Part shown: positions 8,833 through 19,701 of the stretch, in pieces
Position numbering within the stretch: position 1 is the stretch's first letter
Layout: each line of letters starts with the position of its first letter
Origin: Achromobacter deleyi
Lineage (GTDB): Bacteria > Pseudomonadota > Gammaproteobacteria > Burkholderiales > Burkholderiaceae_B
Reading direction: 5' to 3'
NCBI RefSeq assembly: GCF_016127315.1
Contig: NZ_CP065997.1
Span: forward strand, 1,798,001 to 1,862,000
Length of the DNA stretch: 64,000 nucleotides
Program-made: the position numbers and the translations under genes
Notes under the pieces: model-generated
Databases searched by the model: none
What the model was told of the DNA's origin: nothing
The model's input: only the letters and a program-made list of their open reading frames with translations

Positions 8833-9474
8833 ATGAACTTTTCCGCTCACTCATGTCCGGAGGCTGACCCGGACCTGGCGCCCTCCGGCGAGGCGCCCGA
8901 AAACCCGCCTTGCGCCTCGGAGTGCCTGGGCAAGACCGTGTCGTTGCCGCACGACCTGCCCATCTTCCTGGTGGGGATGATGGGGGCGGGCAAGACGACC
9001 ATCGGCCGTGGCCTGGCGCGTGCCCTGGGGCGCGATTTTATCGATCTGGACCATGAGCTCGAGGCGCGTTGCGGCGTGCGGGTGCCGGTAATCTTCGAAA
9101 TCGAGGGTGAGGCCGGTTTCCGTCGCCGGGAATCCGCCGCCCTGGAAGAGTGTACCCAACGGCGCAACATAATTCTCGCCACTGGTGGCGGCGCCATCCT
9201 GGCCGCCGAAAACCGGTCGCGCCTGCGCGAGCGGGGCATCGTGGTCTATTTGAGGGCCAGTGTGGACGAATTGTTCCGCCGCACCTGCCGCGATCGCAAC
9301 CGGCCCCTGCTGGCCACCGCCGATCCGCGTGGCACGCTGCGCGACCTGATGACCCTGCGCGAGCCCCTCTACAAGGAAGTCGCCGACCTGGTGGTGGAAA
9401 CCGGCTCCATGCCCATCCACACCCTGGTCAAGGCGCTCCTGCCGCAATTACAAGCCTTCGAGAAGCAGATATGA
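8833..9474 (+). CDS. aroK: Shikimate kinase
   Basis: 213 residues; phosphorylates shikimate in the chorismate pathway. The P-loop GMMGAGKTT is at 48-56, followed by the shikimate-binding DLDHELE region and the GGGAIL motif. The conserved enzyme starts near residue 42, so this copy carries about 40 extra N-terminal residues, hydrophilic and Pro/Glu-rich. The frame is open upstream to 8791, but the ATG at 8833 is the more credible start. Its stop overlaps the aroB start (ATGA), indicating coupled translation. Confidence 0.95.
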   Translation: MNFSAHSCPEADPDLAPSGEAPENPPCASECLGKTVSLPHDLPIFLVGMMGAGKTTIGRGLARALGRDFIDLDHELEARCGVRVPVIFEIEGEAGFRRRESAALEECTQRRNIILATGGGAILAAENRSRLRERGIVVYLRASVDELFRRTCRDRNRPLLATADPRGTLRDLMTLREPLYKEVADLVVETGSMPIHTLVKALLPQLQAFEKQI

Positions 9475-10547
9475 ACGTTGTTGAGGTCGATACCCCGGGC
9501 GGACAGTACCCCATCCGCATCGCGCCGGGGCGCCTGGATGCCCTGGACGAGAGCATTCCCGCCGACGCCACCGCCATCGCGGTGGTGACCAACCCGACCG
9601 TGGCGGCCCTGTACGGCGAACGCGCCGAAGCCGCCCTGGCGCGCACCGGCAAGCGGGTGCTGCGCATCGAGCTGCCCGACGGCGAGTCGTACAAGGACTG
9701 GCAGTCGCTGAACCTGATCTTCGACGCGCTCCTGACCCATCGCCTGGACCGCCGCTGCGTGCTGGTGGCGCTGGGCGGCGGGGTGATCGGCGACATGACC
9801 GGCTTTGCCGCCGCGGTGTACATGCGCGGCGTGCGTTTCGTGCAGGTGCCCACGACCCTGCTGGCCCAGGTCGATTCGTCGGTCGGCGGCAAGACGGCCG
9901 TGAACCACCCGCTGGGCAAGAACATGATCGGCGCGTTCTACCAGCCGCTGGCGGTCGAGATCGACACCGCCGTGCTGGCCTCGCTGCCGGCGCGCGAAGT
10001 GTCCGCCGGCCTGGCCGAAGTCATCAAGTACGGCCTGATCCTGGATCCGGAATTCTGGACCTGGTGCGAACAGAATGCGCAAAAACTGCGCAGCCTGGAT
10101 CCACAGGCCGTCGCTTACGCCATCCGCCGCTCGTGCGAACTGAAGGCGCAGGTGGTGGGCAAGGACGAACGCGAGTCCGGCCTGCGCGCCATCCTGAACC
10201 TGGGCCACACCTTCGGCCACGCCATCGAGGCGGGCCTGGGCTACGGCGCCTGGCTGCACGGCGAGGCGGTCGGCTGCGGCATGGTGCAGGCGGCGGAACT
10301 GTCGGCCGACGTGGCGGGTTTCCCGCGCGCCGACGTGGCCCGTGTGCGCGCGCTGGTCGAGGCCATCGGCTGTCCCGTGATCGCGCCCGACCTGGGGGCC
10401 GATCGCTGGCTCGACCTGATGCAGGTCGACAAGAAGACCGAGGGCGGCGAGATCCGCTACGTGCTCATGACCCGCATCGGCGAAGCGATGATGCGGGCGG
10501 CGCCGGCCGATGCCGTGCGCGCCGTATTGGCCCGAACCACTCAATAA
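9471..10547 (+). CDS. aroB: 3-dehydroquinate synthase
   Basis: 358 residues, canonical length. AroB converts DAHP to 3-dehydroquinate using NAD and a metal. Visible are the NAD-binding [14 protein letters not shown] segment, [20 protein letters not shown], and the metal ligands in [17 protein letters not shown] and the following HGEAV. Its start overlaps aroK by 4 bases and dgt follows after about 26 bp, giving an aroK-aroB-dgt operon. Confidence 0.96.
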   Translation: MNVVEVDTPGGQYPIRIAPGRLDALDESIPADATAIAVVTNPTVAALYGERAEAALARTGKRVLRIELPDGESYKDWQSLNLIFDALLTHRLDRRCVLVALGGGVIGDMTGFAAAVYMRGVRFVQVPTTLLAQVDSSVGGKTAVNHPLGKNMIGAFYQPLAVEIDTAVLASLPAREVSAGLAEVIKYGLILDPEFWTWCEQNAQKLRSLDPQAVAYAIRRSCELKAQVVGKDERESGLRAILNLGHTFGHAIEAGLGYGAWLHGEAVGCGMVQAAELSADVAGFPRADVARVRALVEAIGCPVIAPDLGADRWLDLMQVDKKTEGGEIRYVLMTRIGEAMMRAAPADAVRAVLARTTQ

Positions 10548-10573
10548 AGACTGCTGGAGAGACGGTGTCGCAG

Positions 10574-11701
10574 ATGAAAGAACTGGCTTCCTATGCATCC
10601 GACCCGTCCCGATCGCGCGGCCGGGCCTATGCCGAGCCCGCGCCGGAAAACCGCACGGAATTCCAGCGCGATCGCGATCGCATCATCCATTCGGGCGCGT
10701 TCCGGCGGCTGGAGTACAAGACCCAGGTCTTCGTGAACCACGAAGGCGACCTGTTCCGCACCCGGCTCACGCACAGCCTGGAAGTGGCGCAGATCGCGCG
10801 CACCCTGGCGCGCAGCCTGGGGCTGTCGGAAGACCTGACCGAAGCCATTTCGCTGGCGCACGACCTGGGCCACACGCCGTTCGGCCATGCCGGCCAGGAC
10901 GAGCTCAACGCCTGCATGCGCGAACTGGCGCCCGAGGCCGGCGGCTTCGAGCACAACCTGCAGAGCCTGCGGGTGGTCGACGAGCTTGAAGAACGCTATG
11001 CCGACTTCAATGGCCTGAACCTGTGCTTCGAGACCCGCGAGGGCATTCTCAAGCACTGCTCGGCGGCGCATGCGCGGCAGCTGGGCGCGGTGGGCGAGCG
11101 CTTCCTGGCGCGCACCCAGCCGTCGCTGGAGGCGCAGATCGCCAACCTGGCCGACGAAGTGGCCTACAACAACCACGACATCGACGACGGCCTGCGTTCG
11201 GGGCTCATCACGCTGGAACAGCTGCAGGGCGTGTCGATCTTCCAACGCCACCACGCCGAGGTGCTGGCGCGCTATCCCGACCTGGCGTCGCGCCGCGCGG
11301 TGGCCGAAACCATCCGGCGCATGATCAACACGCTGATAGGCGACCTGACGCAGACCTCGCTGGCGCGCATCCATGACGCGGCGCCGGCCAGCGCCGACGA
11401 CGTGCGGCGCGCGCCGCCGCTGGCGGGGTTCTCGGAAGGCATCCGGCGCGAGGCGGATGAACTGAAGAAGTTCCTGTTCGACAACCTGTACCGGCACTAC
11501 CGCGTGCTGCGCATGACCACCAAGGCGCGCCGCATCGTGCGCGAATTGTTCGCGGCGTTCCTGGATGATCCACGCCTGTTGCCGCCGGACTATCGCCGCG
11601 CGGCCTTCAATGACCAGGCCCGCGCCATCGCCGACTACATCGCCGGCATGACCGACCGCTACGCCATCCGCGAGCACCGGCGCCTGTTCGACATGGGCTA
11701 G
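10574..11701 (+). CDS. dgt: Deoxyguanosinetriphosphate triphosphohydrolase-like protein
   Basis: 375-residue HD-domain phosphohydrolase of the dGTPase family that controls dNTP pools. The metal and catalytic residues are visible: His67 in [10 protein letters not shown], the HD pair at 96-97 and His100/His105 in [19 protein letters not shown] lies 12 bases before the ATG at 10574 and only 3 bases before an in-frame GTG at 10565, so the start could be either; I prefer the ATG because the family begins near MKELASYA. It is the last gene of the aroKB operon. Confidence 0.92.
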   Translation: MKELASYASDPSRSRGRAYAEPAPENRTEFQRDRDRIIHSGAFRRLEYKTQVFVNHEGDLFRTRLTHSLEVAQIARTLARSLGLSEDLTEAISLAHDLGHTPFGHAGQDELNACMRELAPEAGGFEHNLQSLRVVDELEERYADFNGLNLCFETREGILKHCSAAHARQLGAVGERFLARTQPSLEAQIANLADEVAYNNHDIDDGLRSGLITLEQLQGVSIFQRHHAEVLARYPDLASRRAVAETIRRMINTLIGDLTQTSLARIHDAAPASADDVRRAPPLAGFSEGIRREADELKKFLFDNLYRHYRVLRMTTKARRIVRELFAAFLDDPRLLPPDYRRAAFNDQARAIADYIAGMTDRYAIREHRRLFDMG

Positions 11702-11781
11702 GGCCGGCGCCGGGCGGCGTTCAGGGCTGATGTGCCCTGGGCGCCACCCGTGCCGGGGTCAGGCGGCGCGGCCCGCCGGTA

Positions 11782-12444
11782 TCAACGATGCTTGCGGTAC
11801 GGTTCGTCGGCCTCGACGAAAGTGGCTTCGGCGCGCGCGTCGCGCATCCATTCCTGCATCGCCGGCAGCGCCAGCACCGCGTCCATGTAGTCGCGCACCG
11901 GGCCGGCCGCGGCGATGCCGTAGGTGACGAAGCGCGACACGATCGGCGCGAAGAACGCATCGGCGATCGAAAAGGCGCCAAACAGGAACGGGCCGCCCTG
12001 GCCGAACTCGGCGCGCGTGTCCTGCCAGATGGCATGCATGCGCGAAATCTCCTGGCGCGCGGCCTCGGAAATGTCGATGCCCGGCAGGTGCGCCTCGATG
12101 TTCATCGGCAGCGCCTGGCGCAGCGCGCCGAAGCCGCTGTGCATCTGCGCCGCCAGCGAGCGGGCGCGGGCCCGGGCGCGCGCATCCTGCGGCCACAGGC
12201 GGGCCTCGGGATGCTGTTCTGCCACGTACTCGCAGATCGCCAGCGAGTCCCAGACCGCCAGGTCGCCATCCAGCAGCACCGGCACCAGTCCGGCCGGCGT
12301 CAGCGTTTCCAGGTGGCGGGCGAACGCCTCGGTGAACAGGCCCAGCTTCTGTTCGGTGAAAGCGACGCCGGTGGCGCGCAGCGCGAGCCATGGCCGCAGC
12401 GACCACGACGAGTAGTTCTTGTTGCCGATGATCAAGGTGTACAT
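11782..12444 (-). CDS. Glutathione S-transferase family protein
   Basis: 220-residue cytosolic GST. The N-terminal thioredoxin-like domain carries NKNYSSWSLRPWLAL, with a likely catalytic serine, and the glutathione-binding VWDSLAICEY. The C-terminal all-helical domain follows (FSIADAFFAPIV). AAGGGGA lies 6 bases upstream of the ATG. It converges on dgt and lies just downstream of uvrA on the same strand, separated by 42 bp. The substrate cannot be read from the sequence. Confidence 0.88.
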   Translation of the reverse strand: MYTLIIGNKNYSSWSLRPWLALRATGVAFTEQKLGLFTEAFARHLETLTPAGLVPVLLDGDLAVWDSLAICEYVAEQHPEARLWPQDARARARARSLAAQMHSGFGALRQALPMNIEAHLPGIDISEAARQEISRMHAIWQDTRAEFGQGGPFLFGAFSIADAFFAPIVSRFVTYGIAAAGPVRDYMDAVLALPAMQEWMRDARAEATFVEADEPYRKHR

Positions 12445-12486
12445 GCCGATTCCCCTTAGTGACAGGCCCTGGTTGCGCCGCGCCGT

Positions 12487-15342
<2,856 letters not shown>

Positions 15343-15476
15343 GTCTATCGGGCTCTTTTAAGCGGTTGCAAAGGCCAACTTGGTACTATAGCGCGCCGAG
15401 TCCTCAGGCCATAGATCAGACCGCAAGCGCATGACATTCGCGCGCGAACGGCCCTCGTCATCGTTGAAAATTCCGC

Positions 15477-16661
15477 ATGCCGGCAGACACGAAACTGAAA
15501 TTGACCCCTTCCGAGCGCCGCGCCAGCGTGGCGCTGGCCGGTTTGTTCGCCGCGCGGATGCTGGGACTGTTCCTGTTGCTGCCGGTGTTCGCCGTCGCCG
15601 CCCGCGGCCTGCCGGGGGGCGATGACCCTGCCCGGGTCGGCCTGGCGCTGGGCATGTACGGCCTGACCCAGGCGTTCATGCAGATTCCCTTCGGGCTGGC
15701 CTCCGACCGCTGGGGCCGCCGGCCCGTGGTGCTGTTCGGCCTGCTGCTGTTCGTGGCGGGCAGCGTGGTCTGTGCGCAGGCCGATGACGTGTTCTGGATC
15801 ACCATCGGCCGCGCCATCCAGGGCGCCGGGGCCATTTCGGCCGCCGTGACCGCCTGGCTGGCCGACGCCACCCGCGACGAGGTGCGCACCCGCGCCATGG
15901 CCATGGTGGGCGGCTCGATCGGCCTGTCGTTCGCCGCGTCGCTGGTGCTGTCGCCGGTGCTGGTGGGCTGGTGGGGGTTGTCGGGCCTGTTCTGGACCAT
16001 CGCCTGCCTGGGCGTGGTCTGTCTGGCGGTGGCGCGCTGGGTGGTGCCGGTGGTGCCGCGCACCCAGGCCCGCACCATGCAGGCCGCCAGTCCGCGCCAG
16101 GTGCTGACCCACACCGACCTGCTGCGGCTCAATTTCGGCGTGTTCGTGCTGCACATGATCCAGGTGTCGCTGTTCGTGGTGGTGCCGGCGCTGCTGGCCA
16201 AGGTCGGCGGCCTGGATGCGCGCGAGCTCTGGAAGGTCTACCTGCCGGTGATCCTGGTGTCGTTCGTGCTGATGGTGCCGGTGGTGTTCGTGGCCGAAAA
16301 GCGCCGTGCCCACCGCGGCGCCCTGCGCGCCGCCGTGGCCGGGCTGGTGCTGGTGTGCGCGCTGTTGCCGGCGGCCAGCCATGGCTTCTACACCCTGGCG
16401 GTGGCCCTGACCGGCTTCTTCGTGGCGTTCAACGTGCTGGAGGCGCTGCAGCCTTCCCTGGTGTCGCGCGTGGCGCCGCAGGCCTACAAGGGCCTGGCGC
16501 TGGGGTTCTACAACACGGCCCAGGCCGCGGGCTTGTTCACGGGCGGCGCGCTGGGCGGCTGGGTGGCATCGCACTCCGGCGCCGGCACGGTCTTCATCGG
16601 CGCGGCCGTGCTGGCGGCCGTCTGGCTGGCCGTGACCTGGGCGCTCAAGCCGCTGGCCTGA
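15477..16661 (+). CDS. MFS transporter
   Basis: 394-residue major facilitator with about 12 membrane segments. The signature between helices 2 and 3 is DRWGRRPVV (loop 2-3 motif A), and GAISAAVTAWLAD is in helix 4. It resembles drug or sugar efflux members but the substrate is not apparent. The order uvrA (divergent) - MFS - ssb recurs in Burkholderiales. No obvious Shine-Dalgarno sequence precedes the ATG at 15477. Confidence 0.88.
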   Translation: MPADTKLKLTPSERRASVALAGLFAARMLGLFLLLPVFAVAARGLPGGDDPARVGLALGMYGLTQAFMQIPFGLASDRWGRRPVVLFGLLLFVAGSVVCAQADDVFWITIGRAIQGAGAISAAVTAWLADATRDEVRTRAMAMVGGSIGLSFAASLVLSPVLVGWWGLSGLFWTIACLGVVCLAVARWVVPVVPRTQARTMQAASPRQVLTHTDLLRLNFGVFVLHMIQVSLFVVVPALLAKVGGLDARELWKVYLPVILVSFVLMVPVVFVAEKRRAHRGALRAAVAGLVLVCALLPAASHGFYTLAVALTGFFVAFNVLEALQPSLVSRVAPQAYKGLALGFYNTAQAAGLFTGGALGGWVASHSGAGTVFIGAAVLAAVWLAVTWALKPLA

Positions 16662-16824
16662 GGCGTCCGCGGATCGGGCGGCGGAAAGTCGCGGATCGCG
16701 CCGCCAACGGTGCCCAACAGCGGTGAAATCGTTTCCCGGGCAGGACAGCTTTGTCACGATTCCGGTTTGGCGCGGCAAGCGCTTTTCGTCGATAATAGAA
16801 GACAAACTAGGGCTTCTCCGGCGT

Positions 16825-16851
16825 CGCCGGTCATCATTGCGGTGACCGGCG
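16825..16851 (+). other. Perfect hairpin in the ssb leader
   Basis: The 9-bp arms 16825-16833 and 16843-16851 are exactly complementary around a 9-base loop, about 100 bp upstream of the ssb start. The rest of the 289-bp MFS-ssb gap shows only a GATAAT-like -10 box near 16792. The hairpin could be a leader structure or the MFS gene's terminator without a T-run. Confidence 0.4.
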
Positions 16852-16950
16852 AGTTTCATGAAGCCGGTCTTCAACATCGCTTTTTATGTTGTTGCCGGCG
16901 CGCTCGCGGCAACGTGTGGCACAGGCTGTCAACAACAGAGGGACAACGGC

Positions 16951-17472
16951 ATGGCATCGGTTAACAAAGTCATTCTCGTGGGCAACCTGGGTCGCGACCC
17001 GGAAGTCCGCTATAGCCCCGAGGGGGCCGCAATCTGCAACATGTCCATCGCCACGACCTCCACCTGGAAGGACAAGGCATCGGGCGAACGCCGCGAAGAA
17101 ACCGAATGGCACCGCGTGGTCATGTACAACCGCCTGGCCGAAATCGCCGGCGAATACCTGAAGAAGGGCCGCTCGGTCTACATCGAGGGCCGCCTGAAGA
17201 CCCGCAAGTGGCAGGACAAGGACACGGGCGCTGACCGCTACAGCACCGAAATCGTCGCCGACCAGATGCAGATGCTGGGCGGCCGCGAAGACGGCGGCGG
17301 CGGTGGCGGCAGCTACGGTGGCGGCGGCGGTTACGACGACGCGCCGGCGCGCCAGCCGCAGCAGCGCGCCCCGGCCCAGCGCCCGGCGCCGCAGCAGCGT
17401 CCCGCGCCCCAGGCTGCACCCGCCGGTGGCGGCGCCAACCTGGCCGACATGGACGACGATATTCCGTTCTGA
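16951..17472 (+). CDS. ssb: Single-stranded DNA-binding protein
   Basis: 173 residues. The N-terminal OB fold (about 1-110, [20 protein letters not shown] onward) binds ssDNA as a tetramer. A Gly-rich stretch and a Pro/Gln/Ala-rich linker follow, ending in the acidic tip MDDDIPF that recruits repair and replication partners. GAGGGA lies about 7 bases before the ATG. The frame stays open 31 codons upstream, but that stretch is not part of any SSB. A strong hairpin ends the gene and two DnaA-box-like arrays lie downstream. Confidence 0.97.
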   Translation: MASVNKVILVGNLGRDPEVRYSPEGAAICNMSIATTSTWKDKASGERREETEWHRVVMYNRLAEIAGEYLKKGRSVYIEGRLKTRKWQDKDTGADRYSTEIVADQMQMLGGREDGGGGGGSYGGGGGYDDAPARQPQQRAPAQRPAPQQRPAPQAAPAGGGANLADMDDDIPF

Positions 17473-17498
17473 TCGCGTCTCCCGCGGCCGTTCACGAA

Positions 17499-17533
17499 CA
17501 AAGCCCGGCAAGCCTTGCGCTTGCCGGGCTTTG
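17499..17533 (+). terminator. ssb terminator hairpin
   Basis: A perfect 14-bp stem (17499-17512 with 17520-17533) around a 7-base loop starts 26 bp after the ssb stop. No long T-run follows, though the right arm ends GCTTTG. Confidence 0.7.
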
Positions 17534-17600
17534 TGCCGTTTGGACGTCGCCAAGGCGCCGCGGCTGCTGGAAGCTGCTGTTTTTCCGGGGAAATCCCGTC

Positions 17601-17680
17601 AGCTATCCACAGGCTGTGCACAGCATTTCAACAGCTTGCCCACTGGTTTTCGGGCCTTTTCCACCGGTTGTTCACAGGGC
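17601..17680 (+). repeat. DnaA-box-like array, copy 1
   Basis: Six motifs of the form TNCACAG or close variants start their CACAG-like core at 17608, 17619, 17630, 17641, 17662 and 17673, that is at offsets 0, 11, 22, 33, 54 and 65. All face the same way and sit on one helical face. CTATCCACA and TTGTTCACA are each one mismatch from the DnaA consensus TTWTNCACA. The same layout recurs 207 bp on. The 728-bp gap between ssb and the first DUF4148 gene otherwise holds only the terminator, an AT-rich tract near 18000-18060 and two operators. Confidence 0.7.
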
Positions 17681-17807
17681 CTCGCCAGGGGATTCTGGTG
17701 CCTCCAGGGCCGCCAAATGACGCCTCAACCCGCCGGATTTCGGACCCGCGTCCCGTCACCCTCCCAAAAGCCGCATGCAGCCTGGCTCCACGCATATTGC
17801 TGGCGCG

Positions 17808-17887
17808 AACTATCCACAGGCTGCGCACAGCCTTTGCACAGCTTGTTCACCGTAATTCGCGGTTTTTCCACAGCTTTTCAACAGGGT
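17808..17887 (+). repeat. DnaA-box-like array, copy 2
   Basis: Ungapped direct repeat of 17601-17680, 60 of 80 bases identical by hand count, with core starts at 17815, 17826, 17837, 17848, 17869 and 17880, the same offsets as copy 1. It contains one exact match to TTWTNCACA (TTTTCCACA, 17864-17872). The 127 bp between copies shows no repeat. Confidence 0.7.
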
Positions 17888-18036
17888 CGAAAAGGGCGCG
17901 CCTGGTTCACGCCAGGATTGCCGTTATCCGCCACCCGGCGTCGGCCTTTCGCAAACCGGCCCGCCGTCGCGGCCGATCGCTGAGGGGACTGGCTTCATGA
18001 AATATTTGGTTTCATAAAAGCCTCTTGCGCTATCTA

Positions 18037-18050
18037 TCTAGTAGTAGGTA
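18037..18050. promoter_or_regulatory. TetR-type palindrome, distal site of the first DUF4148 gene
   Basis: ATCTA-N4-TAGGT, one of four copies of a 5-4-5 palindrome [A(C/T)CTA-N4-TAG(A/G)T] found only before the two DUF4148 genes and the adjacent tetR in this window. Confidence 0.55.
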
Positions 18051-18143
18051 AGATTCATCCATCGACGCAGCACCCAGCAACACCGCAGCGCCGCCCCAAA
18101 CCAGAAATACAGTAGCACCTCCTTTTTATTTGCCTTGTTGTCT

Positions 18144-18157
18144 ACCTATAAGTAGAT
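18144..18157. promoter_or_regulatory. TetR-type palindrome, proximal site of the first DUF4148 gene
   Basis: ACCTA-N4-TAGAT, 43 bp before the ATG at 18201. A possible -35 TTGTTG (18135-18140) and a weak -10 (18157-18162) bracket it, so a bound repressor would block the promoter. Confidence 0.6.
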
Positions 18158-18200
18158 AGTTTAAACGAAACATCCTAGCCATCGTTATCTGGAGATCATC

Positions 18201-18506
18201 ATGAAGACCCTCGTATCCGCCCTGATCCTGTCCGCTTCCTTCATCGGCGCCGCTCAAGCCGGCGAACTGGACTACCCGCCCGCCCTGAACACCCAAAGCA
18301 CGGTGACCCGCGCCCAGGTGCAGCAAGAACTGGCTGCCGCCCGCGCCAACGGTGAACTGGCCACGACCGAAGAAGGCTACGCCGCCACCGCGTTCGCCAG
18401 CGCTGGTGACAAGAGCCGCGCCCAGGTGAAGCAGGAACTGGCCGCCGCCCGCGCCCAAGGCCTGACCGAAAGCGGCGAACTGGACTACCCGCCCGTTCAA
18501 GGCTGA
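18201..18506 (+). CDS. Exported DUF4148 protein, tandem copy 1
   Basis: 101 residues: a signal peptide (cleavage after about residue 20, AQA), then two DUF4148-type repeats (AQVQQELAAARANGE and AQVKQELAAARAQG) and the motif GELDYPP at both ends of the mature part. DUF4148 proteins are small periplasmic or secreted proteins common in Burkholderiales with no known function. GGAG lies 6 bases before the ATG. It differs from the next gene at only four residues (11, 15, 19, 29), so the pair is a recent duplication or is kept alike by gene conversion. Two palindromes upstream suggest control by the nearby TetR. Confidence 0.85.
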   Translation: MKTLVSALILSASFIGAAQAGELDYPPALNTQSTVTRAQVQQELAAARANGELATTEEGYAATAFASAGDKSRAQVKQELAAARAQGLTESGELDYPPVQG

Positions 18507-18521
18507 TTTTTTCGACTCGAA

Positions 18522-18539
18522 ATCTATCTATAGATAGAT
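18522..18539. promoter_or_regulatory. TetR-type palindrome before the second DUF4148 gene
   Basis: A perfect 18-bp palindrome (18522-18530 with 18531-18539) containing ATCTA-N4-TAGAT, the same element as before the first copy and before tetR. It lies 47 bp from the ATG. Confidence 0.62.
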
Positions 18540-18586
18540 AGTTCTCATCCAAATCGCAGTACCCGATCCTTTTCCGGAGATCCACC

Positions 18587-18892
18587 ATGAAGACCCTCGT
18601 ATCCGCCCTGATCCTGACCGCCTCGTTCCTGGGCGCCGCCCACGCCGGTGAGCTGGACTATCCGCCCGCCGCGAACACCCAAAGCACGGTGACCCGCGCC
18701 CAGGTGCAGCAAGAACTGGCCGCCGCCCGCGCCAACGGTGAACTGGCCACGACCGAAGAAGGCTACGCCGCCACCGCCTTCGCCAGCGCCGGCGACAAGA
18801 GCCGCGCCCAGGTGAAGCAGGAACTGGCCGCTGCCCGCGCCCAGGGCCTGACCGAAAGCGGTGAACTGGACTACCCGCCCGTGCAAGGCTGA
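18587..18892 (+). CDS. Exported DUF4148 protein, tandem copy 2
   Basis: 101 residues, identical to the upstream copy except S11T, I15L, Q19H and L29A, three of which fall in the signal peptide. It has the same signal peptide, two internal repeats and terminal GELDYPP motifs, with CCGGAG upstream of the ATG. It has its own palindrome-bearing promoter region, so the two copies are probably separate transcription units under the same regulator. Function unknown. Confidence 0.85.
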   Translation: MKTLVSALILTASFLGAAHAGELDYPPAANTQSTVTRAQVQQELAAARANGELATTEEGYAATAFASAGDKSRAQVKQELAAARAQGLTESGELDYPPVQG

Positions 18893-18909
18893 GTCCGATG
18901 ACGGCCACT

Positions 18910-18950
18910 GCGAACCCCGGGGGGCGGGATCATTCCCGGCCGGGGTTCGC
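18910..18950 (+). terminator. Hairpin after the second DUF4148 gene
   Basis: An 11-bp perfect stem (18910-18920 with 18940-18950) starts 18 bp after the stop. It lacks a T-run, so efficiency is uncertain. Confidence 0.5.
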
Positions 18951-18997
18951 ACGGTTGCATCGGATCCCCGCCTAGGGATACCGCCGATGACGAACCA

Positions 18998-19011
18998 ACC
19001 TATTAGTAGGT
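18998..19011. promoter_or_regulatory. TetR-type palindrome before tetR (autoregulation)
   Basis: ACCTA-N4-TAGGT ends 11 bp before the tetR start at 19023, the best-conserved copy of the shared element. Its position so close to the start suggests autorepression. Confidence 0.6.
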
Positions 19012-19022
19012 AATATTCAGCC

Positions 19023-19613
19023 ATGGACACTCCGACCCCCAACACCACCCGCGACCAGCTGCTGGCCCACGCCGAAAAGCTGATCCGTACCCGCGGTTGC
19101 AACGGTTTCAGCTATCGCGACCTGGCCGAGCACGTGGGCGTGAAGACGTCCAGCATCCACTACTACTTTCCCGGCAAGGACGACCTGCTCTACGAGGCCG
19201 TTGAAGCCTACAGCGCCCGCGCCCTGGCGTCGGTGCGCAGCATCGACACCGCGCAGCCGGCCCACGCCCAGCTCGACGCCTATCTGACGATGATGGAATC
19301 GAAGGCCTGCGGCCACGGCGAACTGTGCCTGGGCGGCATGCTGGCCGCGGAAATGATGAGCCTGCCCGACCGCGTGCGCGGCGCGCTGCAGGGATTCTTC
19401 CGTGCGCACGAAGCCTGGTTGACCCGTGTATTGGCGCAAGGCGCCGAAGAGGGCACCCTGAAATTCTCGGGCACCGCCGAAGCGGCCGGCCGGGCGGTGT
19501 TCGCCACGGTGCAGGGCTGCATGCTGGTGTCACGCCTGTTCCAGGCGCCGCCGGCCCTGTGCGAGGCGATCAGCGCCCTGTACGTCGAGTGCCAGGACAA
19601 GCCCGCCGCCTGA
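19023..19613 (+). CDS. TetR/AcrR family regulator next to the DUF4148 genes
   Basis: 196 residues. The N-terminal helix-turn-helix (about 8-55, ending VGVKTSSIHYYFPGKDDLL) is typical of TetR; the C-terminal half is a ligand-binding helical domain (KACGHGELCLGGML, with several cysteines that could sense electrophiles). No Shine-Dalgarno sequence is seen, and the operator-like palindrome lies 11 bp upstream. The same palindrome precedes both DUF4148 genes, so I infer that it represses them and itself. The inducer is unknown. Confidence 0.85.
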   Translation: MDTPTPNTTRDQLLAHAEKLIRTRGCNGFSYRDLAEHVGVKTSSIHYYFPGKDDLLYEAVEAYSARALASVRSIDTAQPAHAQLDAYLTMMESKACGHGELCLGGMLAAEMMSLPDRVRGALQGFFRAHEAWLTRVLAQGAEEGTLKFSGTAEAAGRAVFATVQGCMLVSRLFQAPPALCEAISALYVECQDKPAA

Positions 19614-19635
19614 TCCACTCCGCTTTTCCATCGCC

Positions 19636-19664
19636 ACGGCCGCAACGCGCAAGCGTGCGGCCGT
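19636..19664 (+). terminator. Hairpin between tetR and the hydrolase gene
   Basis: Arms 19636-19644 and 19656-19664 are perfectly complementary, with an inner CGC/GCG pairing. It lies between two convergent genes and has only a weak T-run. Confidence 0.5.
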
Positions 19665-19701
19665 TGTCATTGGGCCGCGGTGGATAGCGGCGTCGCCTGC
19701 C

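Noticed and set aside
16858..16950. In-frame 31-codon extension of ssb resembling a lipoprotein signal sequence
   Set aside because: SSB is cytoplasmic, the core starts at MASVNK with a good ribosome site, and the stretch contains part of the leader; the resemblance is chance.
17601..17887. Chromosomal oriC or CRISPR array
   Set aside because: No dnaA, dnaN, gidA or parAB nearby, so oriC is not supported by context; the motifs are too short, too variable and too close (11 bp) for CRISPR repeats.
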